Positions 14,472-22,555 of a stretch of 24,217 bases of DNA are shown here, piece by piece. The notes beneath the pieces were generated by a model, which worked only from the letters and a program-made list of their open reading frames with translations, did not search any database and was not told where the DNA came from. Numbering within the stretch: position 1 is the first letter of the stretch; every line of letters begins with the position of its first letter. The position numbers and the translations under genes were made by a program. The stretch comes from 2-12-FULL-65-11 sp049679965 (GTDB lineage: Bacteria > Acidobacteriota > Vicinamibacteria > Vicinamibacterales > CAVVIG01), in NCBI GenBank assembly GCA_049679965.1, contig JBAUGX010000090.1, positions 1-24,217 of the forward strand, in the 5' to 3' direction.

Positions 14472-15977
14472 ATGTGTTCTTGCGGCGACGAACATGACGA
14501 CGGAGTGGTGAGCGGGCGCCACATCTACGCAGGCGGTGAACAGCTGACGGTGTCGCGCCGCGACGTGCTCAAAGGTGGCGCGGCCGCTGTGATTGCCGGC
14601 GGCACGGCAGCGCTGTTCGCGGGGGCGGCATCCGCCGCCCAGGTACCCACCGGTGCTCAAGCTCCCGCCGCGGCCGGCGGCGGCCTCGCCACGAACAATA
14701 GAGGCGTGATCTTTTGGGGGAACAATCCCGGCAACGTCGATCCCGAGTCGATTCTGTCCGAGCGTCAAGGACCGAGCAGGACGACAGGGATGAAGTTCAA
14801 GGCCCTCATACGGCACGAGAACGCTCTCGCGACAGAGACGCTGACGCTGCTGCCGCTTCACCCGCTGCACGTCGTCATTCGCATGCAGGCGTCGCAAACC
14901 TGCTACTCATCGACGGGACAGCTCAACACGATGAATCGCGCGCAGTTTGCGGCGGTCGCTGGACATGGCGGCGTTGGGGTCGTTGAAGAGGTCGGCCGGC
15001 TGGTCAAGCGAGTGAAGGCCGGCGACCAGGTGATGCTCGCGACGACGCCGAACTGCGGGGTGTGCTGGAACTGTCTGTCGGGTCGCGGTGATCTCTGCAA
15101 CACGCGGCTGCCGGCGATTCCGAGTGCCACGATGTCGGGCAACACACCGGTGTACATGACGGCGCCTCCCATGGGGCCCGCCGGCTACTCGGAAATCATC
15201 GTCTCGGACGAGGACTGGGTGGTGCCGCTCTTCACGCATGTGCCGCCCGTGGAGTCGTCGCTACTCGCCTGCGTCGGAGGGACCGGCCTCGGCCTCGCGA
15301 TGTGCCGGTTTCCGATCGAAGCAGGCGCCGACGTGGCCATCTTTGGGCTCGGTCCAATCGGGATGAGCGCCGTGCAGGGCGCCCGCATTCAGGGCGCGAA
15401 AACGATCATCGGCATCGATCCGATCAAATACCGGCGCGACCTCGCGCTGAAGCTGGGTGCGACGCATGTCCTCGATCCGAATGCCGACCGGGGAAACGAT
15501 CTCCTCAACAAGATTCGGGCGCTGACGCCGGATCCGGTGACGCCGGGCCGCCGGTATGCGGGCGAGCGGCAGGCGGGTCCGACGTACGTGCTCGAAGCGG
15601 TCGGCGGAACGCGTTTCTCCCTGCCGTCCGGCATCGAGGCCCCTTTGGACATGACGGGCATCGAGCCGCTGCAGCAGGCATGGACCGTTGTGCGCAACGG
15701 CGGCTTCGTCCGCACGTGCAGCATCGGCCATCCGATGAATGCAAACGTCGTCTTCCCGGGCGGTCAATGGGCCAACGCCGGCAAGACGCACGTGCCGGGA
15801 AACTACGCCGGCGTGCAGGCGCTGCGCGATCTCCCCCGCTTCGTCCGTCTGATCGAACGGGGCTTGTTCGACGCGAAGTCGATGGTGGGCCGGGTGTTCA
15901 GCGTCGATCGGATGAAGGAAGCGGTGCAGGTCGCGGCAGACCGTTCGGCGATCACATCCGTGATTCAGTTTTCCTAG
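14472..15977 (+). CDS. Tat-signal zinc-type MDR alcohol dehydrogenase
   Basis: 501 residues. The ATG at 14472 follows GGAG at 14463-14466; the frame opens earlier (14289) but lies in the regulatory region. SRRDVLKG (28-35) and the hydrophobic stretch to ASAAQ form a twin-arginine signal, so the enzyme is exported folded. Then: TCYSS with zinc Cys 144, GHGGVGVV with His 165 and Gly 166 in place of the usual Glu, structural-zinc Cys 195/198/201/209, a CVGGTGLG segment, and Rossmann GLGPIG followed by GID. About 30 extra residues around nt 15580-15690 interrupt the usual nucleotide-binding fold, as in the paralogue at 2-1294. A Tat-exported NAD enzyme would have to carry its cofactor, as glucose-fructose oxidoreductase does. 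Substrate unknown. Confidence 0.9.
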   Translation: MCSCGDEHDDGVVSGRHIYAGGEQLTVSRRDVLKGGAAAVIAGGTAALFAGAASAAQVPTGAQAPAAAGGGLATNNRGVIFWGNNPGNVDPESILSERQGPSRTTGMKFKALIRHENALATETLTLLPLHPLHVVIRMQASQTCYSSTGQLNTMNRAQFAAVAGHGGVGVVEEVGRLVKRVKAGDQVMLATTPNCGVCWNCLSGRGDLCNTRLPAIPSATMSGNTPVYMTAPPMGPAGYSEIIVSDEDWVVPLFTHVPPVESSLLACVGGTGLGLAMCRFPIEAGADVAIFGLGPIGMSAVQGARIQGAKTIIGIDPIKYRRDLALKLGATHVLDPNADRGNDLLNKIRALTPDPVTPGRRYAGERQAGPTYVLEAVGGTRFSLPSGIEAPLDMTGIEPLQQAWTVVRNGGFVRTCSIGHPMNANVVFPGGQWANAGKTHVPGNYAGVQALRDLPRFVRLIERGLFDAKSMVGRVFSVDRMKEAVQVAADRSAITSVIQFS

Positions 15978-16014
15978 AATCTGACGTAGGAGTGACTTTC
16001 TCTGGAGAAGATTG

Positions 16015-16944
16015 ATGACAAGACGTGTGCTTATCAGTTCGTTTCTCAGCACCTCGCTGCTGTCGGTCGGTCTGCTGGCGCAGGCCCCGGCGGGCGCCCC
16101 CCCTCAAGGACCGGCTGGTGCGCCACCGGCGGGCGGACGCGGTCCAGCCGGTCCGCCGATGCTGCAAACGCAAAAGGTGAAGGACAACCTGTACGTCATC
16201 ACCGGCGGTGGCGGTAACAGCACCGTGTTCATCACGCAGAATAACGGGGTCGTTGTCATCGATACCAAGAATCCGGGCGTCGGACAACTACTGATCGAGC
16301 AAGTCGGCAAGATCACCAGCCAGCCGATCTCCACGGTGGTCAATTCGCACACGCACGCGGACCACACCGGCGGTAATGTAGATTTTCCGGTGACGACGCG
16401 CTTCATGGCCCATGTCAATACCCGCGCGAACATGCAGAAGATGGACCAGTTCCAGGGCGACAACGCGAAGTTCATCCCGACGCAGACCTTCCAGGACAAG
16501 CTATCGCTCTTCTCGGGCTCGGATCGCATCGACCTGTACTACTTCGGGCCGGGCGGCACGAACGGCGACGCCTGGGTGGTGATTCCATCGTTGCGCCTCA
16601 TGGTCGGCGCTGACGACTTCAACAAAGGACTCACGCTGCTCGACGCAAACAATGGCGGCAGCGCGAGGGCCTTTCAGCAGACGCTCGCACGGGTCGCATC
16701 GGAGATTGAGGGCGTCGATACGGTCGTGACCGGCCACGGCGGCGTGCTGACCTGGAACGAGTTCCTGGAGTTCACTCAGCTGACAAACGACTTCTACACA
16801 TGGGTTCGCGCACAGAAGGCGGCCGGCAAGACCGTCGAACAAACCGCCATGGAGTGGCAGATTCCAGCGAAGTACGTCGGCTACGCCCCGACGAATCCGA
16901 TGTTCCTGCAGCGGGTCGTCCAGGTCGTCTACAACGAGCCATAG
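16015..16944 (+). CDS. Exported metallo-beta-lactamase-fold protein with one zinc His replaced
   Basis: 309 residues. GGAGAAG at 16003-16009 supports the ATG at 16015. The signal peptide is cut near LLAQ (residue 22) and a short Gly/Pro/Ala linker follows. The MBL fold shows NSHTHADHTGGN with His 112, His 114, Asp 116 and His 117, an Asp at 200/201 (GADDF) and His 241 (VTGHGGVLTW). Where family members read FGP-A-H-TNGD, this protein reads FGPGGTNGD, so the third His of the metal site is Gly 181. The first metal site should be weakened. It may be a hydrolase with an altered site or a non-catalytic form. It follows the dehydrogenase by 37 nt and precedes the broken paralogue of the 1508 gene, so the three probably formed one operon. 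Confidence 0.85.
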   Translation: MTRRVLISSFLSTSLLSVGLLAQAPAGAPPQGPAGAPPAGGRGPAGPPMLQTQKVKDNLYVITGGGGNSTVFITQNNGVVVIDTKNPGVGQLLIEQVGKITSQPISTVVNSHTHADHTGGNVDFPVTTRFMAHVNTRANMQKMDQFQGDNAKFIPTQTFQDKLSLFSGSDRIDLYYFGPGGTNGDAWVVIPSLRLMVGADDFNKGLTLLDANNGGSARAFQQTLARVASEIEGVDTVVTGHGGVLTWNEFLEFTQLTNDFYTWVRAQKAAGKTVEQTAMEWQIPAKYVGYAPTNPMFLQRVVQVVYNEP

Positions 16945-16980
16945 CGCACTCGCGCGTTCAGGAGCAGGCCGGGAGGACCC

Positions 16981-17645
16981 ATGTTGACGTCGACACGAGG
17001 TGGCTGGCGCGTGCACACGATGCGAACAGCGGGACTCGTCCTCCTCGCAGCGGCGGCACTGATCGGACGCCGTGCGCTTGCACAGGCGCCTGCAGGTGGT
17101 GCCGTCACGCGCACGGATATCAGCGGCGACTGGTCCTCGGTGGTGAACGAAGACGCGGTTCACCGCGGGACGGCTACTCAACTGGAGTCTGGGAGAATGG
17201 TCAGCTTGCCGTGACGACGACGCACATGAAGATGCGTGTCATCCAGCGGAACGGAGCCGCAACGAGCCCGTACGGGGTGATGACTGAGCACTGGTTCCGC
17301 CATGGTCTGTATATGACCATGTTCTGGAGCATCGACGATCCGATCTATCTGGAAGAACCATTTGTTCGGACGCATACATGGGCGCTGAATCTGCAGGGGT
17401 TCGTCGATCCGCTGAATCAGCCGTTCGAGGCGGTCGACGAGTTGGCGGGCAAGCCGCTCGGGTGGGTGCCATTCTTCCCGCCGGGGACGAAGCACACCGA
17501 GTTCGCGGAGGTGCACAACATTCCATTCAAGGCGACGCAGGGCGGGAAGGACAGTCTCTATCCGGAGTTCATGGACAAGATCAAACAGTACGCACAAGAA
17601 GAAGTCGCCGAGAAAGAAGCGGCGACCCAGAGGCGGGCGCGATGA
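16981..17645 (+). pseudogene. Broken paralogue of the 1508-2404 secreted protein (internal deletion and frameshift)
   Basis: The start is good: GGGAGGA before the ATG at 16981, a second ATG at 17020, a signal peptide ending ALAQAP, then DISGDWSSVVNEDAVHRG. At about 17168 the reading frame breaks. The first frame ends at 17214. In the frame one base off the family sequence resumes with DGYSTGVWENGQLAVTTTHMK and runs to a normal C-terminus (DDPIYLEEPFVRT, KPLGWVPFF, KHTEFAE) at 17645. Compared with the intact copy about 99 residues, PGPELGDYTGLP through the tryptophan before DGYSTG, are missing. The bases CGGGAC at the join look like the kind of short repeat that slips out in a deletion. The last codons overlap (ATGA) a 23-codon ORF at 17642-17713 that I cannot identify. 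Confidence 0.82.
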
Positions 17646-17712
17646 GAGCCGTGGCGCTTGGGCTCGCGATCGCCGGCCAGCAGAATCCGCCGGACAACAT
17701 CACCACCAAGTA

Positions 17713-17732
17713 GGGGCTGGGGGCTGGGGGCT
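17713..17732 (+). repeat. G-rich 7-bp tandem repeat
   Basis: GGGGCTG is repeated almost three times (17713-17719, 17720-17726, then GGGGCT). It has three runs of four or five G, one short of the four needed for an intramolecular G-quadruplex. It marks the boundary between the broken gene on its left and debris on its right. Confidence 0.7.
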
Positions 17733-17754
17733 AGAACACCGAATCGCACCAACC

Positions 17755-17865
17755 CTCATCGGCATCCTTGGAGGGCCGATCGGCCTGGCGGAGGACGCAT
17801 ACTACGAACGGCAAATCGCCGCGGACCGCGAGGGGTTGGCTGCGCTCGAGGCGAAACTCCACTGA
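17755..17865 (+). pseudogene. Unidentified C-terminal gene remnant
   Basis: A plus-strand frame without a start codon reads GILGGPIGLAEDAYYERQIA, then DREGLAALEAKLH and a TGA at 17863-17865. Codon choice is that of a coding sequence (GC at most third positions). The end of a helical protein is suggested. I do not recognise the family. It overlaps by 4 nt the HdeD-like remnant that follows in another frame. Confidence 0.3.
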
Positions 17866-18050
17866 GCGGACGCGTGCCGGCGTGGCGGCTGTTCGACGAC
17901 ATGCTCACGGTCGCCATCGCGGCGATGATCGCGAGCGCATGGCCGGCGAGCGCCGCCTGGGCGGTCGGGGTGCTGGTCGGGGTCGCCCTGTTCTCCAGCG
18001 GGCTGGCGCGGTTGATGGTGTCGATCGCCGTGCGCCGCATGGTGGCGTAG
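17862..18050 (+). pseudogene. C-terminal remnant of an HdeD/DUF308-type membrane protein
   Basis: The frame encodes WRLFDDMLTVAIAAMIASAW, then PASAAWAVGVLVGVALFSSG and a basic tail RRMVA. WPxSxxWAVGxLVGxxLxxSG is the last part of the HdeD/DUF308 family, whose members have about six membrane segments in around 180 residues. Only the last two segments are present. An ATG at 17901 could start a 49-residue peptide, but nothing suggests an independent gene. Confidence 0.5.
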
Positions 18051-18072
18051 AGGGCTGACGAGCGCGGGGCCG

Positions 18073-19383
18073 TCAGGAGCGCGGCCGCAACGATCCGCCG
18101 CGCTCCGTCGCAGGTCTCACGATATGCAGGCGGCGCATCGTCGAGACGAGCGAGGTCCGTTTGAGGCCCGGGCGCGCAGCGGCCCCGCGCGGGCCGCCGA
18201 TCACCCAGCTTGTGTCAGCGAGCGCCCGCAGGATGTGCTCGCGTTCCGCGTCTTCGAGCGTGACCGGTGCCGACGTCGTCGGCACCGCCGTTTCGAACTC
18301 GGTGCGCGACACCGTGAGCACGGGACCGCGCGACAAAATGACGGCGCGCTCGATGACGTTCTGCAGCTCACGGATGTTGCCCGGCCACGGCCATCGGCAC
18401 AGCAGGTCCAGGCTCTCGCGCGAGACCGACTCGATCGATCGCCGGAGCCGCTTCGCGAACCGCTGCGCGAAGTAGAACACCAGCGGCGGGATGTCTTCAC
18501 GCCGTTCGCGCAGCGGCGGAATCCGGATGGGGAACACGTTGAGGCGGTAGTACAGATCGGAGCGGAACTCGCGTTGGCCGACCATCTCTTCGAGGTTGCG
18601 GTTCGTGGCGGCGATCAGGCGGAAATCGACCCGGATCGTGCGCGTGCTGCCGAGACGCTCGATCTCGCGCTCCTGCAGCACTCGCAGCAGCTTCGACTGC
18701 AGCTCGAGTGGCACATCGCCGATCTCGTCGAGGAACAGCGTCCCCTGGTGCGCGAGCTCGAACCGTCCCACTTTCTGGGAGAGCGCGCCCGTGAAGGCGC
18801 CCTTCTCATGGCCGAACCATTCGCTCTCGAGCAGCCCGGCAGGAGAGGTCGTGCAGTTCACGGTCACCAGCGCGCGGCTGCGGCGGTCGCTGGCGGCGTG
18901 CAACGCACGGGCGAGCAGTTCCTTGCCCGTCCCCGTCTCGCCGAGCAGCAGCACCGTGGTCTCGGTGGCGGCAACGGTACTGACCTGGTTCAGGACGTGC
19001 TACAACGCCCCGCTCTGCCCGACGATCTCGTCGAACTTGTGTGTGCGGATTTCTTCCTGCAAGTACACGTTCTCGCGCGCGAGCCGCTCCTTCAGCGCGG
19101 CAATCTCGGCGAACGCGGAGGCATTCTCGAGGGCGATCGCGATCTGCGTGGCGACCTGGGTGACGCGGTCCAACTCGTCCTTCGTGAACGGCACTGACGT
19201 CAGGCGACCGAGCGAGAGCACGCCGAGCACTCGATGAGGCGCCGATAAAGGTGCGCTGCAGAATCGTTTCACACCCGACGCCCTGACGTGCGCGTGCAAC
19301 GCTTCCCAGCCGGTCGGGTCCGCGTGATCGACGTCCACATCGACTGTGTGATCGAGCCACGATTTGTATCGCTCGGTCTGCAC
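18073..19383 (-). pseudogene. Sigma-54-dependent activator (FhlA type), N-truncated and with a nonsense codon
   Basis: Reading on the minus strand from 19383: part of a GAF domain (VKRFCSAPLSAPHRVLGVLS up to QIAIALENAS), a coiled linker, DEIVGQSGAL, then an in-frame TAG at 19000-19002, then HVLNQVSTVAATETTVLLLG. The AAA+ domain follows intact with Walker A GETGTGKE, the GAFTGA loop that contacts sigma-54, Walker B TLFLDEIGD, and the C-terminal Fis-type helix pair (WVIGGPRGAAARPGLKR). Related activators have one or two full GAF domains; here the first part is missing and the frame begins 3 nt after the stop of the propeller gene. The TAG sits where relatives usually have Gln, Lys or Arg. A shorter AAA+-HTH protein could restart from codons just after the stop. 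No promoter of its own is visible. Confidence 0.85.
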
Positions 19384-19386
19384 GAA

Positions 19387-20715
19387 TCACTGGACCGCAA
19401 TCTTGTACAGGTAGCGATTGCCTCGCAGATAGATCTCGTTGTCCACCAGCGCCGGCGAGGCGTCGAACCCATCGTCCAGTGTGTTGGTCGCCAGCACGTC
19501 GAAGCGCGGCCCGTGGCGGATGACGAGCGTCGTCCCGTCCCGGCTGGTGATGTACACGCGTCCTTGCGCGCCGACGGGTGAGGAGTAGACCTCCGGCAAC
19601 CCGTTGAGGCGGTGAGCCTGATAGTGCGGCCTGCCGCTCTTGGCGTCGAAGACGGACAGGATTCCCGCGTTGCTCTTGAGAAAGTACAGGACGCCGTCGT
19701 ACAACAGCGGCGACGACACGTAGGGCGTGTCGCGGTCGAGCGACCACGCGATCGCTTTGGAGCCCGCGAGGTTGCCGGTGGCGTCGGCCAGACGGATCGC
19801 GTGGAGCTTGGCGGTCCGGAACCCGGCCATGACGAAGACCATCCCGTCCTCGGCGACCGGCGAAGGAATCGGGTTCATGGTGAGACCGTCGTGCTCCCAC
19901 ACGAGCCGGCCGCTCTCGAGGTCGTAGCTTCTCACCCGCTTGTCTCCGGTCGTGACCACCTGGGCGCGGCCGTCGTGCTCCACGACGAGCGGCGTGCCCC
20001 ACGAGTCGACGTCCTGCCGCTCGGTGCGCCAGAGTTCCTGGCCCGTGGACGCGTTGAGCGCGACGATGAACGAGGCGCCCTGGTGATCCCACACGAGCAC
20101 GAGGCGGTTGCCGTACAGGACGGGCGTGCTTCCCGACTCGCCCACCTCCGCAAAGATCTTCTTCTCGCCGAAACGCTTCTCCCAGAGCAGCGTGCCCTCC
20201 ATGTCGTAGGCGTACAGGCCGCTCGAGTCGAAGAACGCGAAGACGCGCTGGCCGTCGGTGATGACCGAGTTCGACGCCCACGTCCCGTCTTTCATCGACG
20301 GCGCGTGCGGCGGCTCTTCGCGTGCCGTCCGCTCCCAGACGACGCGCCCGGTGCGCCGGTCGATCGCGAGGGTCTTGAACTGGTGGACGTCCCGTGGTTG
20401 GATCTTGCCCCTGGGCTCGTGCGCGGCTGCCCCTGTGACACCCATCGGAATCGCGGTCGTGACAAACAGCCGATCGCCCCACACGACGGGCGAGGACGAG
20501 CCTCGTCCGGGGATCTCGATCTTCCATCGGATGTTCTTCGTCTCGCTCCATTCAACGGGCGGGTTGGCGGTTCTCGAGACACCATTCGCGTAGGGGCCTC
20601 GCCACTGCGGCCAGAATCGCTCCGCCTCCGGATCGGCGGCCAGCAACACGCACGACAGCAGCGCCGCGCCCGTGATGGCGGCCAGTCCCGCGACGCGGAT
20701 TCTCGTCAGTGTCAT
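19387..20715 (-). CDS. PQQ-like (BamB-type) beta-propeller protein, exported
   Basis: 442 residues. GGAGGAG just before the ATG at 20715 is a strong ribosome site. The N-terminus is an export signal: LLSC at residues 20-23 resembles a lipobox, but LLAADPEAE shortly after gives an ordinary signal-peptidase site, so lipoprotein status is open. FWPQWRGPYANGVS opens the propeller, followed by GRGSSSPVVWGDRLFV, RRTGRVVWERTA, ALNASTGQELW, DLESGRLVWEHDG and an HAIRLADATGNL blade that closes near YLRGNRYLYKI. It is closest in layout to the copy at 2469-3785. I see no cofactor-specific residues. The stop codon is followed after 3 nt by the truncated activator in the same frame. Confidence 0.88.
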   Translation of the reverse strand: MTLTRIRVAGLAAITGAALLSCVLLAADPEAERFWPQWRGPYANGVSRTANPPVEWSETKNIRWKIEIPGRGSSSPVVWGDRLFVTTAIPMGVTGAAAHEPRGKIQPRDVHQFKTLAIDRRTGRVVWERTAREEPPHAPSMKDGTWASNSVITDGQRVFAFFDSSGLYAYDMEGTLLWEKRFGEKKIFAEVGESGSTPVLYGNRLVLVWDHQGASFIVALNASTGQELWRTERQDVDSWGTPLVVEHDGRAQVVTTGDKRVRSYDLESGRLVWEHDGLTMNPIPSPVAEDGMVFVMAGFRTAKLHAIRLADATGNLAGSKAIAWSLDRDTPYVSSPLLYDGVLYFLKSNAGILSVFDAKSGRPHYQAHRLNGLPEVYSSPVGAQGRVYITSRDGTTLVIRHGPRFDVLATNTLDDGFDASPALVDNEIYLRGNRYLYKIAVQ

Positions 20716-20778
20716 CGTCTTCTCCTCCGTCGCGCCTATCGTGGGACGCAGTGGGGTGGCAGTCTACGTCGCTGGCAG

Positions 20779-21711
20779 CTATGGGAACATCATCACGAAG
20801 CGGCCGTCGGGCAGGAGGTCGTACATCCGGCGTCCGACGCCCCCCTGCACGAACCCCTTGATCGGCAGCGCGCGCGGCTCGCCGGCCACCGCGAAGGTCG
20901 GCTGCGTCGCGATCGGCACCACCCACAGCGTCCGCACGCCGTCGACGACGGTGTCGAAGAACATCTCGCGCATGTCACGCGACCAGAGCGGCCGGAACGA
21001 CTCCTGCGTGGTCACGTGCACGGCCGGACCCGGGCGGCCGAGCGGCTGCACGTAGACCTCATGGCGTCCCGTCGCGGTTGACTGATACGCGATCCAGCGG
21101 CCGTCGGGAGAGATGTTGGTGCCGATCGCCTCAGGTCCGCTCTCCGGGATCTGCGTTCGCTCCCGCGTCTCGAGGTTCATCGTCCAGGCTGAAAACTTGT
21201 TGTCGACCGACACGACGAAGGACAGCACTTTGCCGTCGGCTGATCTCGATTCCGGGGCGCGGACCGGCGTATGCAGTTGCTCGCCGGCATCCTCTGCATC
21301 GACGCGACGCCACGAAAGGATTTCTGCCGCCGGCGAGAAGAACAGGCGCGTGCCATCGGCCGACCAATACGGGAATTGGCCAGCGCCGATGCGCTTCATC
21401 TCCTGTAGGTTCATCAGCGGACCGACCCACAGACCGCCCGAGCCGTACGCGAGGCGCGTGCCGTCAGGCGACACGCGTGGGCCGTTCGTGTTGCCCGGCA
21501 CCTCGCCGACGAGCGTCTGCGTGCCGGTGCGATCGACCAGGATCAGCTTGCGCGGACCCGCCGGTGCCTGCGCGCCCCTACCCTGCGGCTGCGCCTGGCC
21601 CTGCGCCTGACCCTGCGCGTCGATGCGGTACGGCATCGCCACCACGGCGAGCGTTGCGAGGAAAACGAAGAAGAGGAGCCGACGTTGAGCATTGCCCATG
21701 CGGCGGATCAT
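20779..21711 (-). CDS. TolB/PD40-type beta-propeller protein, exported
   Basis: 310 residues from the ATG at 21711; a second ATG is at 21699 and neither has a strong ribosome site. The frame is open to 21888 but that part overlaps the chaperone gene. After a signal peptide (LLFFVFLATLAVVAMP, cut near DAQ) comes a Gln/Gly-rich linker (QGQAQGQAQPQGRGAQ). The PD40/WD40-like repeats follow: PRVSPDGTRLAYG, FPYWSADGTRLFFS, TNISPDGRWIAYQS, RPLWSRDMREMFF and a final LLPDGRFVMMFP. Similar repeats close many acidobacterial proteins and usually continue with a short NVVLNW-type segment, which is absent here, so the C-terminus may be shortened. It probably acts as a periplasmic binding or scaffold protein. 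The gene is 55 nt downstream of the chaperone. Confidence 0.75.
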   Translation of the reverse strand: MIRRMGNAQRRLLFFVFLATLAVVAMPYRIDAQGQAQGQAQPQGRGAQAPAGPRKLILVDRTGTQTLVGEVPGNTNGPRVSPDGTRLAYGSGGLWVGPLMNLQEMKRIGAGQFPYWSADGTRLFFSPAAEILSWRRVDAEDAGEQLHTPVRAPESRSADGKVLSFVVSVDNKFSAWTMNLETRERTQIPESGPEAIGTNISPDGRWIAYQSTATGRHEVYVQPLGRPGPAVHVTTQESFRPLWSRDMREMFFDTVVDGVRTLWVVPIATQPTFAVAGEPRALPIKGFVQGGVGRRMYDLLPDGRFVMMFP

Positions 21712-21766
21712 AACCCGCCGCAACGGGCACCAGCGAAGATTCAGGGGTAGGTCATACGGTACCCGG

Positions 21767-22555
21767 TCAGCGCGCGCACATCGACGATGGGGTTTCGATC
21801 GTGTCACGGAGAACGCTTTTTCCGATCCGAACTTCGAGCGCGATGGCGGCCATCTGCGCGCAGCCGCCTTCGGGAAGGAGCAGGTCATACGTCTGGGTTC
21901 GGCCGGCCAGCACGTACCCCCCGCTCAGTTCCCGTTCGAAGAGGCTTTCGCCGTCCTGAGCGATCCCGTGCACGACGATCTTGTCGACGATGAAGTGGGT
22001 GGCGCCGCGATTCTCGACGTTGAGCGACAGCTTGCCCCCCTCGACACGAATCCCATGCACCGAGGCCAGGCTGAGCTGGTGGGACGCTTCGAGGAACACC
22101 GGAATGGTCATGCGCGTCGGCATCTTGGCCGTCGCCGACGGGTCAACCGGGTCGCCGGCGCTCGGCAGCTTCTGGACGACCAGGCGATAGCTCTTCTCGG
22201 TCGAGCCGAATGTGGTGTCGGCGGCGATCAGAACCTGTCGTTTCTCTCCCGGAGCCAGCCTCACGAGCGCCGGTAAAAAGATGACGTCGTCGGTCGGCGT
22301 CAGCCGCACCTGCTCACGATCGACCTGTTGCCACTCAAAGGCAGACAGCTGAAAAAATTGCGGCTGGTCGCTCCTGTTGCTGAGCGACAGGAGCGCGCTC
22401 GGCGCTGCGGGCGACAAGGACACCTGGACCGGATTGACGCTGAAGTTGCTGGCCGGCGTCCCGCTCGCATCGAGGTCGGCCGGCGCCGCCGAAGCGACGG
22501 TGGTCACCCCGACTACAGAAGCGACAAGGATTGCGAGGACATCACGAACGTTCAT
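21767..22555 (-). CDS. Pilus-type periplasmic chaperone (PapD-like)
   Basis: 262 residues with a signal peptide (MNVRDVLAILVASVVGVTTV, cut near ASA). The first domain has SNFSVNPVQVSLSP, SLSNRSDQPQFFQLSAFEW and the family signature LPALVRLAPGEKRQVLI, in which the basic residue and nearby strand form the subunit-binding cleft. The second domain contains LSLNVENRGATHFIVDKIVV and GGYVLAGRTQTYDLLLPEG. Chaperones of this family escort pilin-like subunits to an outer-membrane usher. Neither an usher nor a subunit gene is in the window: downstream lies the PD40 gene and upstream an AT-rich gap. GGAG lies 9 nt before the ATG at 22555. Confidence 0.82.
   Translation of the reverse strand: MNVRDVLAILVASVVGVTTVASAAPADLDASGTPASNFSVNPVQVSLSPAAPSALLSLSNRSDQPQFFQLSAFEWQQVDREQVRLTPTDDVIFLPALVRLAPGEKRQVLIAADTTFGSTEKSYRLVVQKLPSAGDPVDPSATAKMPTRMTIPVFLEASHQLSLASVHGIRVEGGKLSLNVENRGATHFIVDKIVVHGIAQDGESLFERELSGGYVLAGRTQTYDLLLPEGGCAQMAAIALEVRIGKSVLRDTIETPSSMCAR

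Noticed and set aside
18806..20551. 581-codon minus-strand ORF across the third propeller and the activator
   Set aside because: It is a frame-shifted shadow of the propeller: Arg/His/Gly-rich with no domain features.
2469..20715. Calling the three propellers quinoprotein alcohol dehydrogenases
   Set aside because: They have the PQQ_2/BamB-like repeat pattern but no clear PQQ ligands, adjacent-Cys ring or haem motif. Only the fold is supported.
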